Source: Opitutales bacterium
GTDB lineage: Bacteria; Verrucomicrobiota; Verrucomicrobiia; Opitutales; Coraliomargaritaceae
Reading direction: 5' to 3'
Length of the DNA stretch: 44,663 nt
Assembly: GCA_018607135.1 (NCBI GenBank)
Contig: JABBCA010000074.1
Span: 1-44,663, forward strand
Shown here: piece after piece, positions 32,680-41,625 of the stretch
How the letters are laid out: each line of letters starts with the position of its first letter
How positions within the stretch are numbered: the first letter of the stretch is position 1
The notes under the pieces: model-generated
The model's input: only the letters and a program-made list of their open reading frames with translations
Told to the model about the DNA's origin: nothing
Databases searched by the model: none
Program-made: the position numbers and the translations under genes

Positions 32680-35016
32680 CTACTGAATAAAGAGAAATTG
32701 TTGAGTATTCATCATCGCCCAGATGATGCGTTGGCGTGCCTTATTTGGATCTTTTTTGTAATATGCGACTAATGCTTCCGTTTCTTGAGGCGTGGGCTTA
32801 CGCGATAGAAAGCCCACATAAAGTGTTTCTATCTTTTCTTCGATTGTGTTTGCCAAACGAGCTTCAACGACAGGCGCAGACTGCATCGCCATCAAACCAT
32901 TGATTTGCCACGAGTTCATTAAAAATAAAGCCTGTAACACATTACCTCCATCGTCAGCATTCTCGATTAACATTCGGTCCGACTGACCAAAGACTTCAAG
33001 TAGATGGCCATTGGCTTGAGGTGAATGAAGTTCTGAGGCGCGACGTATACTTTGCATCCACTTGACCTGCGCTCTTTTTCCATTCTTACCTTTGCCTGTG
33101 TAGGATTGATTCAGCATTTCAACATTCGACATCATCGTGCTCATACCAACTGGGTCGTCTTCGTAATCATCACTCAAATCGGGGTTCAACATTTCACGCC
33201 ACTCACGATTCGCATCCCTTACATTTGCTAAAATCTGTCTTCCTTCAGCAGTGTTTTTGCGCTGTGGATCATTGCGCACCGCTGCAGCATCAGTCTTAAG
33301 CTCATTATACCGTGTATAGGCTTCAGTGACTTTCTTTAAATAAGAGATTAACTCTTCTGACGATTTCTCATTGAGATAAACTGCGGCGGCGGGCTTCTGA
33401 CGGGAATCATAGTTACTACCACGATTGCGCCCGACATAACTTTGCTGAAGAATCGTATCAATATCAGGTGTCATTAACGTCGCGATCGAATCCCAGATTT
33501 GTTCCGAAGACATACGCTGAAAGACTGGTCCCTGTAGCAAGTAATCATCGTCTAAATCTGGATTATCAATTACGGCTGCACGTTGAAAATACTCAGTGTT
33601 GTATAAGACTCGTAGGTATTGCTTTAGATCATAATCGACTCCCCGCATGATCGACTCCAATAGCTCCATGAGTTCGGGCGACTGTGCAACAGAGTCATCA
33701 TTCATATCATCCACTGGTTCAATCAACCCCTTACCCATCGCATGCTTCCACAAGCGGTTGGCAACTACTGTGGTGAAGCGATCATTATTTTCCGACACCA
33801 ACCAATCCGCATAACTATCTACACGCGCAGTTGCGTCGTGTAGATCTGCACCCTCACCCAATTCTCCAAAAATTACATTTGGATTCACGACAGATTGAGG
33901 CTTTGCATCCTCATACTGATAATCACCGGGGAGTTTAAGCTTCTTATTCGTGTGCTGGACCCCCCACTTCAGCGGCTCAAAGAACTCACTAGCGGCCCTG
34001 AGAACTGGGCTATCTCGATATCTAATCTGCTTACCGCCATTCTGCTCACGCGCTAGCTCGCGCAACTCTTTATATATCGGCCAAGTTTCAGAATCCTTGT
34101 CGTTGATATTCACACGAGTCTGGATTCCATAAGTAAACGCGGACAATTCATAAAATTCTTTTTGTGTCCATTTATCAAAAGGATGATTGTGACACTGTGC
34201 GCACTGCATCTGAGTGCCTAAAAACACCTGCGCAGTCATCGCCATGTTATCCAGAGGCATCCCTGAATCGCGCAGATAATATCCGGTTGCAGGGTTATCC
34301 CATGGGTAGCCTTCTGCCGTCAACAATGAGGATACAAATTCATCATAGGGAACGTTTTGACGAATTTGATCCTTCAACCAGTCCGCATAATAAACTCCTC
34401 CGTAGCGACTTCCTTCTCGGCCAGTAGTTTTTACGCGTAACACATCCGCCCATAAATTAAAATTATGGCTTACATAACCATTGGAGTCTAACAACTTATC
34501 GACTAAATGACTGCGTTTGCTGGGCGAACTCTCATTAAAAAAATGAATCGCTTCAGCATAAGTTGGTATGCGACCAATGATTTTCAAGTAGGCTCTACGC
34601 AAAAAGGTTGCATCATCGACGATCTCCGCAGGAGGCACTTCATTGCTCGCCCAATACTTTTCTAAAATAAGATCGATTCGTTTACTCGCATTAAAATGCA
34701 GCTGGCTCTTCTCTACTGAAACCACCTCTGGGATATTCAACCCTTTATAGCCAGTTATAGTTAGTCGACCCACCTCTTGTTCATGGCGCACGAAACTTTG
34801 GTCTTTTACTGACAACTTCTCAATAGAAATACCATAAACCTTGCCGTCCGCAAAATTCTTAAAGCGCACGAGATCCCCCTCCATAGAATGAAGATCCGCA
34901 TCAATCGTCTTGCCAGAAGAACTCGTAAAAATACGAGCTGAGAGTGACAACGAAAACATAACCCCTAGAACTGGGACTAATATTGAGTAAAAAATGGACT
35001 GTTTCATAGAGAACAA
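32680..35016 (-). CDS. DUF1549/DUF1553 domain protein with N-terminal SHD1-like domain
   Basis: The 778-residue exported protein has a signal peptide (SILVPVLGVMFSLSLSARIF). A SHD1-like domain follows (about residues 28-82, with TSSSGKTIDADLHSMEGD and IEKLSVKDQSFV). Then come DUF1549 (about 105-320: DDATFLRRAYLKIIGRIPTY and the CAQCHNHPFDKWTQ Cys pair) and DUF1553 (about 390-760: RFTTVVANRLWKHAMGKGL, with WAMMNTQQFLFIQ at the end). It is the first gene of the module with DUF1501 and cytochrome c/LRR. The function is not established; the CxxCH suggests haem or metal. Confidence 0.92.
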   Translation of the reverse strand: MFSMKQSIFYSILVPVLGVMFSLSLSARIFTSSSGKTIDADLHSMEGDLVRFKNFADGKVYGISIEKLSVKDQSFVRHEQEVGRLTITGYKGLNIPEVVSVEKSQLHFNASKRIDLILEKYWASNEVPPAEIVDDATFLRRAYLKIIGRIPTYAEAIHFFNESSPSKRSHLVDKLLDSNGYVSHNFNLWADVLRVKTTGREGSRYGGVYYADWLKDQIRQNVPYDEFVSSLLTAEGYPWDNPATGYYLRDSGMPLDNMAMTAQVFLGTQMQCAQCHNHPFDKWTQKEFYELSAFTYGIQTRVNINDKDSETWPIYKELRELAREQNGGKQIRYRDSPVLRAASEFFEPLKWGVQHTNKKLKLPGDYQYEDAKPQSVVNPNVIFGELGEGADLHDATARVDSYADWLVSENNDRFTTVVANRLWKHAMGKGLIEPVDDMNDDSVAQSPELMELLESIMRGVDYDLKQYLRVLYNTEYFQRAAVIDNPDLDDDYLLQGPVFQRMSSEQIWDSIATLMTPDIDTILQQSYVGRNRGSNYDSRQKPAAAVYLNEKSSEELISYLKKVTEAYTRYNELKTDAAAVRNDPQRKNTAEGRQILANVRDANREWREMLNPDLSDDYEDDPVGMSTMMSNVEMLNQSYTGKGKNGKRAQVKWMQSIRRASELHSPQANGHLLEVFGQSDRMLIENADDGGNVLQALFLMNSWQINGLMAMQSAPVVEARLANTIEEKIETLYVGFLSRKPTPQETEALVAYYKKDPNKARQRIIWAMMNTQQFLFIQ

Positions 35017-35166
35017 ACGGCTTAACTAGGAGGTCACTAGATGAGAACTAAAAGGGGGTAATGTAGTGCATTAGAAAGCAATTGAAGATTTAGTGCAGTC
35101 TAAAAATACAATGGGATAGCGGACTACATAAGTGCCTATCGCCCTATTTTCTGAAAAGTTGCAAAA

Positions 35167-35199
35167 AAAAGCTCCGATCTCAATAAGATCGGAGCTTTT
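35167..35199 (-). terminator. Intrinsic terminator after the thymidine phosphorylase gene
   Basis: A perfect 14-bp inverted repeat (35167-35180 with 35186-35199, core GCTCCGATCT) has a 5-base loop. On the minus strand it runs into a long T tract (A-run at 35163-35170). It starts 15 bases after the gene's stop codon. Confidence 0.9.
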
Positions 35200-35214
35200 G
35201 AAAATTAAACTTGG

Positions 35215-36549
35215 TTAAGCGACTCGCTCAACAATCAATTCTGGTGGATTTGGACGTTTTGGAGCGAGACGATACGCAGTCTTGAGGTATTCAAGCGCCT
35301 CTTCCATTTTCGCTTCATCGTTGTAATGAATCATCATCAATGGCTCACCTTGTTTCACTTGGGTGCCTACCTTCTTGATTTCAGAAACACCCACTGCTGG
35401 GTCGTATTTACCATTCTTCTTAACTGCGAGCTTTTGCACACCTTCGGCGATTAGACCAGCGTTAATCGTGTGGACATAGCCACGTTTAGGAGCTGGCAAC
35501 TTACGAACATGCTTTGCGGTTGGGAACTTATCAGGATCATCGATCACGGAAGTGTCACCCCCTTGAGCAGCAACCATGTCCTTGAACTTCTGTAAGGCAC
35601 TGCCGTCCTTTAAGTGACGCTGAACGGTCTGCTTCGCAGAGAGGGTCGAACCAGCAACACCAGCAAGACGCACGATTTCCATGCCTAGCTTGAGCACCAG
35701 CTCTTGCAAATCTTCTGGGCCTTCACCGCTTAGAAGTTGAATCGCTTCCTTAATTTCAAGTGCCGTGCCTACAGTATCGCCTAATGGTTGATTCATATCC
35801 GTCACCAAAGCCACACAGCGGCGCTTCATTGAACGGCCCACACGAGTGATGGAACGAGCCAATTGCTTCGCTTGCTCAACATCCTTAATAAAAGAACCAT
35901 TGCCCCACTTGACGTCGATAACCAGACCTTCAGCACCTTCAGCAAGCTTACGGCTGAGCACGGAACCTGTAATTAAGGGCAAACTAGGAATCGTGCCTGT
36001 TTGCTGACGCAACTGGTAGAAGATTTCATCCACAGGTGCAATTTCAGGATCTTTACGAATAAAGGTGCAGCCCACCTTCTTCAATTGAGCTTTGAAGCCC
36101 TTCAAATCTAAAACTGGATTGAAACCTGGAATCGAAGATAATTTATCAAGGTTGCTGATCACATGCTCTTCGTCGACGCCGTTCATCGTGGGCATGACCA
36201 CACCACAGGCCGCGGCCAAAGGTGCTAAGACCAGTGTAGTCTTATCACCAACACCACCAGTGGAATACTTGTCGATCTTCGGACGTGCAATACCAGTCAA
36301 ATCAATGACCTCACCGGACAGCATCATTTCCTCTGCAAAAACAGCAGTTTCTTGGGCTGACATGCCTTGGAAATAGACTGCCATTGCAAGTGCAGCTTGT
36401 TGAAATTCAGGAAGTTCCTCATCCAAAATAGAGTCGACGATGTAGCGAATCTCTTCATCCGAGAACTCGCCACCGTCGCGTTTCTTTTCTACTAAGTAGC
36501 TAAAAGAAGGCTTGATGAACTTACGTGCGCTAATAATTTTCTTTCTCAT
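35215..36549 (-). CDS. deoA: Thymidine / pyrimidine-nucleoside phosphorylase
   Basis: This enzyme splits thymidine or uridine with phosphate into the base and (deoxy)ribose 1-phosphate. LVEKKRDGGEFSDEEIRYIV opens the alpha domain. The phosphate-binding KYSTGGVGDKTTLVLAPLAA and the substrate region SRKLAEGAEGLVIDVKWG follow. A PYNP C-terminal domain is at the end. Taking ATG 36549 gives 444 residues; an in-frame ATG at 36594 has a slightly better upstream AAAGG but adds an unconserved lead. It is a single gene with a strong terminator, divergent from argS. Confidence 0.92.
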   Translation of the reverse strand: MRKKIISARKFIKPSFSYLVEKKRDGGEFSDEEIRYIVDSILDEELPEFQQAALAMAVYFQGMSAQETAVFAEEMMLSGEVIDLTGIARPKIDKYSTGGVGDKTTLVLAPLAAACGVVMPTMNGVDEEHVISNLDKLSSIPGFNPVLDLKGFKAQLKKVGCTFIRKDPEIAPVDEIFYQLRQQTGTIPSLPLITGSVLSRKLAEGAEGLVIDVKWGNGSFIKDVEQAKQLARSITRVGRSMKRRCVALVTDMNQPLGDTVGTALEIKEAIQLLSGEGPEDLQELVLKLGMEIVRLAGVAGSTLSAKQTVQRHLKDGSALQKFKDMVAAQGGDTSVIDDPDKFPTAKHVRKLPAPKRGYVHTINAGLIAEGVQKLAVKKNGKYDPAVGVSEIKKVGTQVKQGEPLMMIHYNDEAKMEEALEYLKTAYRLAPKRPNPPELIVERVA

Positions 36550-36762
36550 TAAATGAGTAATATGTGTGCTTATGGTGGGCCGCTTGGGCGGCATAAACCT
36601 TTATGTATCAGTATTTTCGCCGTGCTTGTCGAGCTTAAAATGCGGCGCTATACAGATTTCAACGTAGTTAATCACAGTAATCTACACCAAGTTTTAACTG
36701 TAAAAGTCTGCTTTGTGGAAACGATAGCTTGACCCATTCAGTCCAGCATCTTCCCTACATCA

Positions 36763-38541
36763 ATGAAGGTCTGGTTTAATCCATCCAAAGCAATTGAAAG
36801 CGAACTCTCTGCAATCGCAGTCGAAACTGAAGGCTTCGGTGCCGACTTTGTGCCTGGCGTCCGCCCAGCTGACCCCAAATTTGGCGACTATCAAGCCAAT
36901 GGTGTGCTAGGCTTTGCGAAGAAGCACGGAATGAACCCGCGCGAGTTAGGCCAAAAGCTAATCGATGCCGCAATCGCATCCGGCCGATTCGATCCCGACA
37001 TGGTAGAACTTTCCCTCGCGGGTCCTGGATTCATCAATTTCAAGCTCAGCCAAGCCTTTATCTGGCAGTGGCAACTCGATTTCTCTACTAAGGAAGACTA
37101 CCAGAGCGGCGCCAAAGCGCTCAAAGGCGGTCGCAAGATCGTAATTGACTACCCAAGTGCCAACACTGCCAAGCAAGCACACATCGGCCACTTGCGCCCG
37201 ATGGTGATTGGTCAAGCAATCTCCCGACTGCTTGACTTCTGTGGCGCGGACCTCGTGCGTGACAATCATATCGGTGACTGGGGCACTAATTTCGGCACCT
37301 TGATCATGAAGATCAAACGCGACGGTATCGACCTCTCCACTCTCGGTGAGGATGCACTCGTCACCCTCGACCAGCTTTACAAGGACGGCAGCGCACTTGA
37401 GACCGAACAGCCAGAGCTGCGTGACATTTCTCGTAATGAGTTGGTTCAACTTCAAAATGGCGATCCTGAGAACACCGCTATCTGGGAGCAGATCGTTGAA
37501 ATCTCAAAAGTCGCGTTTGATAAACTCTTCGAGCAGATGGGCGTCGAAGTGGACATCACTCTTGGCGAATCTTTCTACCGCGACAAGGTGGAGCGTATCT
37601 ACGACGAACTCACCGAAGTCGGCCTTGCTGAAGAAAGCGATGGCGCTCTCGTCGTCTGGCACGATGAGGTCAAAAAATTTGCCCGCGACAATGAGCGCCC
37701 CTACCCATTCAACATTCGCAAGAGTGACGGCGCCTCGAACTACGCATCCACCGACCTTGCGACGGTGCTCTATCGACTTGAAGCATTCAACGCCGACGAA
37801 GTCATCTACCTAACCGATGCCCGTCAGCAAGACCACTTCCAGCAACTCTTCCTCACCACTGAGAAATGGTTTAAGGCAAAGGGCTACAAGCTACCCGAAC
37901 TCAGCCACGTCTTCTGGGGCACCATTTTAGGTTCCGACAAAAAGCCATTCAAAACCAAGTCTGGCGAATCCATCAAACTACAAGAGCTCCTCGACGAAGC
38001 CCGCAGTCGCGCCTTCGACGTAGTGACCGAGAAGAATCCTGACCTCTCCGAATCCGAGCGCCACGAGATTGCCGAGTCCGTCGGCATCGGCGCGATGAAA
38101 TACGCCGACCTGTCCAGCAACCGCACACAAGACTATGTCTTTAGCTGGGATCGTTTACTAAGTTTCGAAGGCAACACCGCCCCATACCTTCTCTATGCAG
38201 TCGCGCGTATCAACAGCATCTTTCGCAAAGTCGGTATCGATCCCGAAGCAGCTATTGAAGGAGCGAGCCAATTAGAAACAGAGACCGAGCAAGCCCTCGC
38301 ACGCAAACTCATGGGCTTTGTCACCGCGCTTGAGCTCACACTCAATGACCTGCGCCCACACTTCCTCTGCACCTATTTGTATGAGCTCACCAGCGCATAC
38401 AGTAGTTTCTATAATTCAGACAAAGTCATGGTAGACGACGAAGCCGTCAAAGCCCGTCGCCTCATCCTTTGCGCGCGCACACGCACAGTGCTCAGAACGG
38501 GCCTAGAGCTCCTCGGCATCAAGCCGCTAGAGCGTATGTAA
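36763..38541 (+). CDS. argS: Arginyl-tRNA synthetase
   Basis: This is a 592-residue class I synthetase. The N-terminal Add-1 domain includes GDYQANGVLGFAKK. The catalytic core has PSANTAKQAHIGHLRPMVIG, with the HIGH motif at residues 140-143. SNYASTDLATVLYRL and DQHFQQ-type DARQQDHFQQLF follow. The C-terminal DALR anticodon-binding domain ends in RTGLELLGIKPLERM, the normal ArgRS terminus. It is transcribed alone, divergent from the thymidine phosphorylase gene. Confidence 0.96.
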   Translation: MKVWFNPSKAIESELSAIAVETEGFGADFVPGVRPADPKFGDYQANGVLGFAKKHGMNPRELGQKLIDAAIASGRFDPDMVELSLAGPGFINFKLSQAFIWQWQLDFSTKEDYQSGAKALKGGRKIVIDYPSANTAKQAHIGHLRPMVIGQAISRLLDFCGADLVRDNHIGDWGTNFGTLIMKIKRDGIDLSTLGEDALVTLDQLYKDGSALETEQPELRDISRNELVQLQNGDPENTAIWEQIVEISKVAFDKLFEQMGVEVDITLGESFYRDKVERIYDELTEVGLAEESDGALVVWHDEVKKFARDNERPYPFNIRKSDGASNYASTDLATVLYRLEAFNADEVIYLTDARQQDHFQQLFLTTEKWFKAKGYKLPELSHVFWGTILGSDKKPFKTKSGESIKLQELLDEARSRAFDVVTEKNPDLSESERHEIAESVGIGAMKYADLSSNRTQDYVFSWDRLLSFEGNTAPYLLYAVARINSIFRKVGIDPEAAIEGASQLETETEQALARKLMGFVTALELTLNDLRPHFLCTYLYELTSAYSSFYNSDKVMVDDEAVKARRLILCARTRTVLRTGLELLGIKPLERM

Positions 38542-38649
38542 GCGCTCGCCGAGTTTTCACAACAAGATCGAGTCGTTTTAACAAGCACCACTTAGAATAC
38601 AGCTAGAATTGACGAACGAACCAGGATTGATGAGAGTGACTGCGTTTTG

Positions 38650-39864
38650 ATGATGATTCGATCCATTCTACTCTTGTTAGTGTTCTGCGCGCTCACTGCT
38701 TGTCGTAGCACAGAGACTGAGGTTATAGAGAATCCAGAACCTGCACCCGTGATTTCTAAAACCCAGACGCGGCTACAGCAAAAAAAGACTTCACATGAGG
38801 CAGTTCGCCCCCCGCCCCCAGAGCACACAAAAGAGTCGCCGAATAAGAAATCTGCACCCTCAACGCCTGATAAAGAACCAAGGCAAGAAACACCAGAGGT
38901 AATAAAGCCAGTCGCAGCGACAGTTCTCATCTCAGAAAAGAAGCCCTTGCTTCAAACAGAGCCAGCACCAATCAAGTCTACGTCACAGCCGGCCAAAGCA
39001 ACGTTCACTCCGAGCGTAGCTGTTGAACCAACCGTTGAACCGCCCAAGGAAGCACCGCTAAAGGACCCGTCGCAGATAAAGCCCAAACCATTGCCCCTGA
39101 AGCCTGCAAAGCCACAGCCAGAAGCCAAAGTAGCACTTCCGCCTAAAACGAATGCCAAGCCAGCTGAGCCGACGCAGCCTCTCCCTGAGGCTAAACTGAT
39201 ACCCCATCCCAAACCTAATGCGGCTGAGCCTATCGAACCCGCTAAAGAGCCTGAACCAACTCCTAAGCCTCAAGTTACTCCCCCTCCACAAAAGCCAAAG
39301 CCAGAAGTCCGCGAAGCTCCTACAGTCAAGATTCCAGAAAAAGTAGTGCGCCCCGCGCATCTAACTGCAAAACCGATCCCATTTGACATAAAATTCGAGC
39401 CGGCACCAGATGCTGAAGTCATACAAGCTGCTAAACTACTACAAGATTTCCTTGAAGAACGTGCCGAGCCGTCAACCTGCGGCGGCGACCTGTTGATGGT
39501 GTATGCGGGTGCTTGGAACTTGATCCAGAATCACCCTAAACTGAAAAGCAGCAACTTTGACAGTAGCTATTTCGTCCTTCAGCCCAATGGAAAAACTTTA
39601 GAAGTCGAAGGTGCATTGGCCATGGAACCGAAGGATGTCGCTGCGATTCTATCCAGTCTAAAGCAGATCATTGGCCGCGGCTCACGAATTCGAGCCATCG
39701 ATACGATTGAGATGGCAGAATGGTGGAGTTACACAGGTGAAGACATCGAGGAACCCCTGTTCGTCGTCGAACCGAAAGGCCGCGACAAGCAATATCTCTT
39801 CATCTTCAAGCAGGGTAAAATAGCACTCGTGGACGAGCTAGACGCCCTCCCCGATGTGTTTTAA
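38650..39864 (+). CDS. Proline/lysine-rich lipoprotein of unknown function
   Basis: From ATG 38650 (38653 also possible) the 404-residue protein starts with a lipoprotein signal; the lipobox is LTAC, with Cys18 as the lipid site. Residues about 25-235 are a low-complexity linker rich in Pro, Lys, Glu and Ala (many KP, EP and PKP units), as expected for an envelope-spanning spacer. The C-terminal 160 residues form a distinct domain (about 240-404: AAKLLQDFLEERAEPSTCGGDLLMVYAGAW and SSYFVLQPNGKTLEVEG, split here by other residues) that I do not recognise. It is transcribed alone, 108 bases after argS. Confidence 0.75.
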   Translation: MMIRSILLLLVFCALTACRSTETEVIENPEPAPVISKTQTRLQQKKTSHEAVRPPPPEHTKESPNKKSAPSTPDKEPRQETPEVIKPVAATVLISEKKPLLQTEPAPIKSTSQPAKATFTPSVAVEPTVEPPKEAPLKDPSQIKPKPLPLKPAKPQPEAKVALPPKTNAKPAEPTQPLPEAKLIPHPKPNAAEPIEPAKEPEPTPKPQVTPPPQKPKPEVREAPTVKIPEKVVRPAHLTAKPIPFDIKFEPAPDAEVIQAAKLLQDFLEERAEPSTCGGDLLMVYAGAWNLIQNHPKLKSSNFDSSYFVLQPNGKTLEVEGALAMEPKDVAAILSSLKQIIGRGSRIRAIDTIEMAEWWSYTGEDIEEPLFVVEPKGRDKQYLFIFKQGKIALVDELDALPDVF

Positions 39865-39886
39865 TGCTTCCTCTAACTTCAAAGAG

Positions 39887-41035
39887 CTACTTCAACTCCC
39901 AGCGATAGTGACAGGTAGATAGCAGCTCGCAGCCATCCTTTGCCACACGGACCACATCCTCGATACGGCAACCGCCGATCTCGGGATAATACAAGCCTGG
40001 CTCTACAGTAACTACATGCCCTTTGCGTAAACGCCCCGCTTTGGGTGAAACCCTAGGTTCCTCATGCACCTCTAGACCAAGCCCATGGCCTGTCGAATGG
40101 ATAAAGCCGACAAAGCCATCGTCCACACGCTTCGTCTCGTAGCCTTTTGCCGTAAACACATCAGCTGCGGCGGCGTGAACAGTCGCGCCACTCACCCCTG
40201 CTTTGATTTTCCGAATTGCTGCCAACTGCGATTCACGCACGGCTGCCACTAAGGCTCGTTGTGCATCGTTCGCGTTCCCTTTGAGGAACGTGCGTGTCAT
40301 GTCGCCATGGTAGCCGGTCTTCTGCACACGAGGAAACACATCGACGATGATGAGTTCGTTCGGCTTCAAAGGACCATGCCCGCCTTCGTGCGGATCGGTG
40401 GCTTGAACGCCTCCAGCAACAATCGTATTTTGTGCAATCGCGCCTTTGCCTAAGCAGGCTTGATCAATGATCGTGCGCAAACGCTCTGAAGTGAGTATTG
40501 CCCCATCATATTTGAGGCGCTTCCCCACTATTTGACTGGCTCTCAATACCTGCTCAGCAGCGCGAATACCCGCCGCGCTGGCAGCATTTCCTTCGCGAAT
40601 GGCTGCAGCCTCTAAATCCGACTTAATCGCACGTTGAGGGAAGAAAGAGTCTTCCGAAATTTGAACCTTTAATCCGGCATCTCTCAGTGCGGCGTAATAC
40701 ACTGCTGGAAAATCCGCAGGCACTTCAGCAGTTCGGACTTTAAATTTCTTGGCAAAAAACAGCATCAATTCTGCAGGCCCAGCGAATTGCCCCTTTAGCC
40801 CGAGACTTTTAACTGCCTCCGCTTGAACGGACTCCAACAAATACACCTCATGATAGTTCGATTGTGCTTTGACCCGCCCATACTCCAAGCGACTGACGAC
40901 CGCATAGGACTTCCCGTCCACCTGCATAGATAAAAACGGATCAGGCACAAATACACCACCAAGATAGAAAACATCAGCCGAAGATTCCGAAGCGGCATAA
41001 AGAAAGCGGATAACTGAGGATTTACTTTTCTTCAT
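39887..41035 (-). CDS. M24-family metallopeptidase, Xaa-Pro aminopeptidase-like
   Basis: The protein is about 382 residues from ATG 41035 (ATG 41053 also in frame). It has a creatinase-like N-terminal domain and a C-terminal pita-bread domain. The metal ligands are visible: IVDVFPRVQKTGYHGDMTRTF with the two Asp, IHSTGHGLGLEVHEEP with the His, and TVEPGLYYPEIGGCRIEDVV with the two Glu. It has no signal peptide. The family removes N-terminal residues before proline. It converges with the lipoprotein gene and is divergent from the DUF192 gene. Confidence 0.9.
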   Translation of the reverse strand: MKKSKSSVIRFLYAASESSADVFYLGGVFVPDPFLSMQVDGKSYAVVSRLEYGRVKAQSNYHEVYLLESVQAEAVKSLGLKGQFAGPAELMLFFAKKFKVRTAEVPADFPAVYYAALRDAGLKVQISEDSFFPQRAIKSDLEAAAIREGNAASAAGIRAAEQVLRASQIVGKRLKYDGAILTSERLRTIIDQACLGKGAIAQNTIVAGGVQATDPHEGGHGPLKPNELIIVDVFPRVQKTGYHGDMTRTFLKGNANDAQRALVAAVRESQLAAIRKIKAGVSGATVHAAAADVFTAKGYETKRVDDGFVGFIHSTGHGLGLEVHEEPRVSPKAGRLRKGHVVTVEPGLYYPEIGGCRIEDVVRVAKDGCELLSTCHYRWELK

Positions 41036-41106
41036 CACAAATTGCGTTATCAATATGTCTTCACTTTTTCTACTGTCACGCTCCTATCGACCTCAAAATC
41101 GATTTC

Positions 41107-41625
41107 ATGAAACTTACCTTCTCCACAACATTCGCAATTGCATGCGCGCTGATCCTCAGCGCCTGCTCTCCTCGAACTGAACGTGCAGCACCAATCAGTG
41201 CGGATACTTATTTCGAAATCCAAATAGGAGAAGCCACAGCGCACCTACAACTAGCATTGACCGATCCAGAACGCTCGAAGGGCTTGATGAATCGAACCGA
41301 ACTTGAGCAGGATCACGGCATGCTGTTCCTCTTCCCTAGTAGAGCTCAACGAAGCTTCTGGATGCGAAACACTTTAATCCCATTAGACATCGGCTTCTTC
41401 GATACCGACGGCAAACTCACAGAGACTCGATCGCTCTATCCGCACGATGAAACGCCCGTAAAATCGTATAGTAATGAGATCGTGATCGCGGTCGAAATGG
41501 ACCGTGGCTGGTTTGCGAAGAACAAAGTTCGACCAGGCATGTATATCAACTTAGAGACGCTGCGCGAAAAAGTGAAACAACGAGGGCACAACATCCATTC
41601 ATTCGACCTGAACGAAACAAACTAA
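41107..41625 (+). CDS. DUF192 family lipoprotein
   Basis: This 172-residue protein has a lipoprotein signal; the lipobox is LSAC with Cys20. The DUF192 domain runs from about residue 35 to 150: LQLALTDPERSKGLMNRTEL, GMLFLFPSRAQRSFWMRNT, PLDIGFFDTDG. Its function is unknown in the literature I can recall. The stop codon overlaps the start of the next gene by one base (TAATG), so the two are translationally coupled. Confidence 0.88.
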   Translation: MKLTFSTTFAIACALILSACSPRTERAAPISADTYFEIQIGEATAHLQLALTDPERSKGLMNRTELEQDHGMLFLFPSRAQRSFWMRNTLIPLDIGFFDTDGKLTETRSLYPHDETPVKSYSNEIVIAVEMDRGWFAKNKVRPGMYINLETLREKVKQRGHNIHSFDLNETN

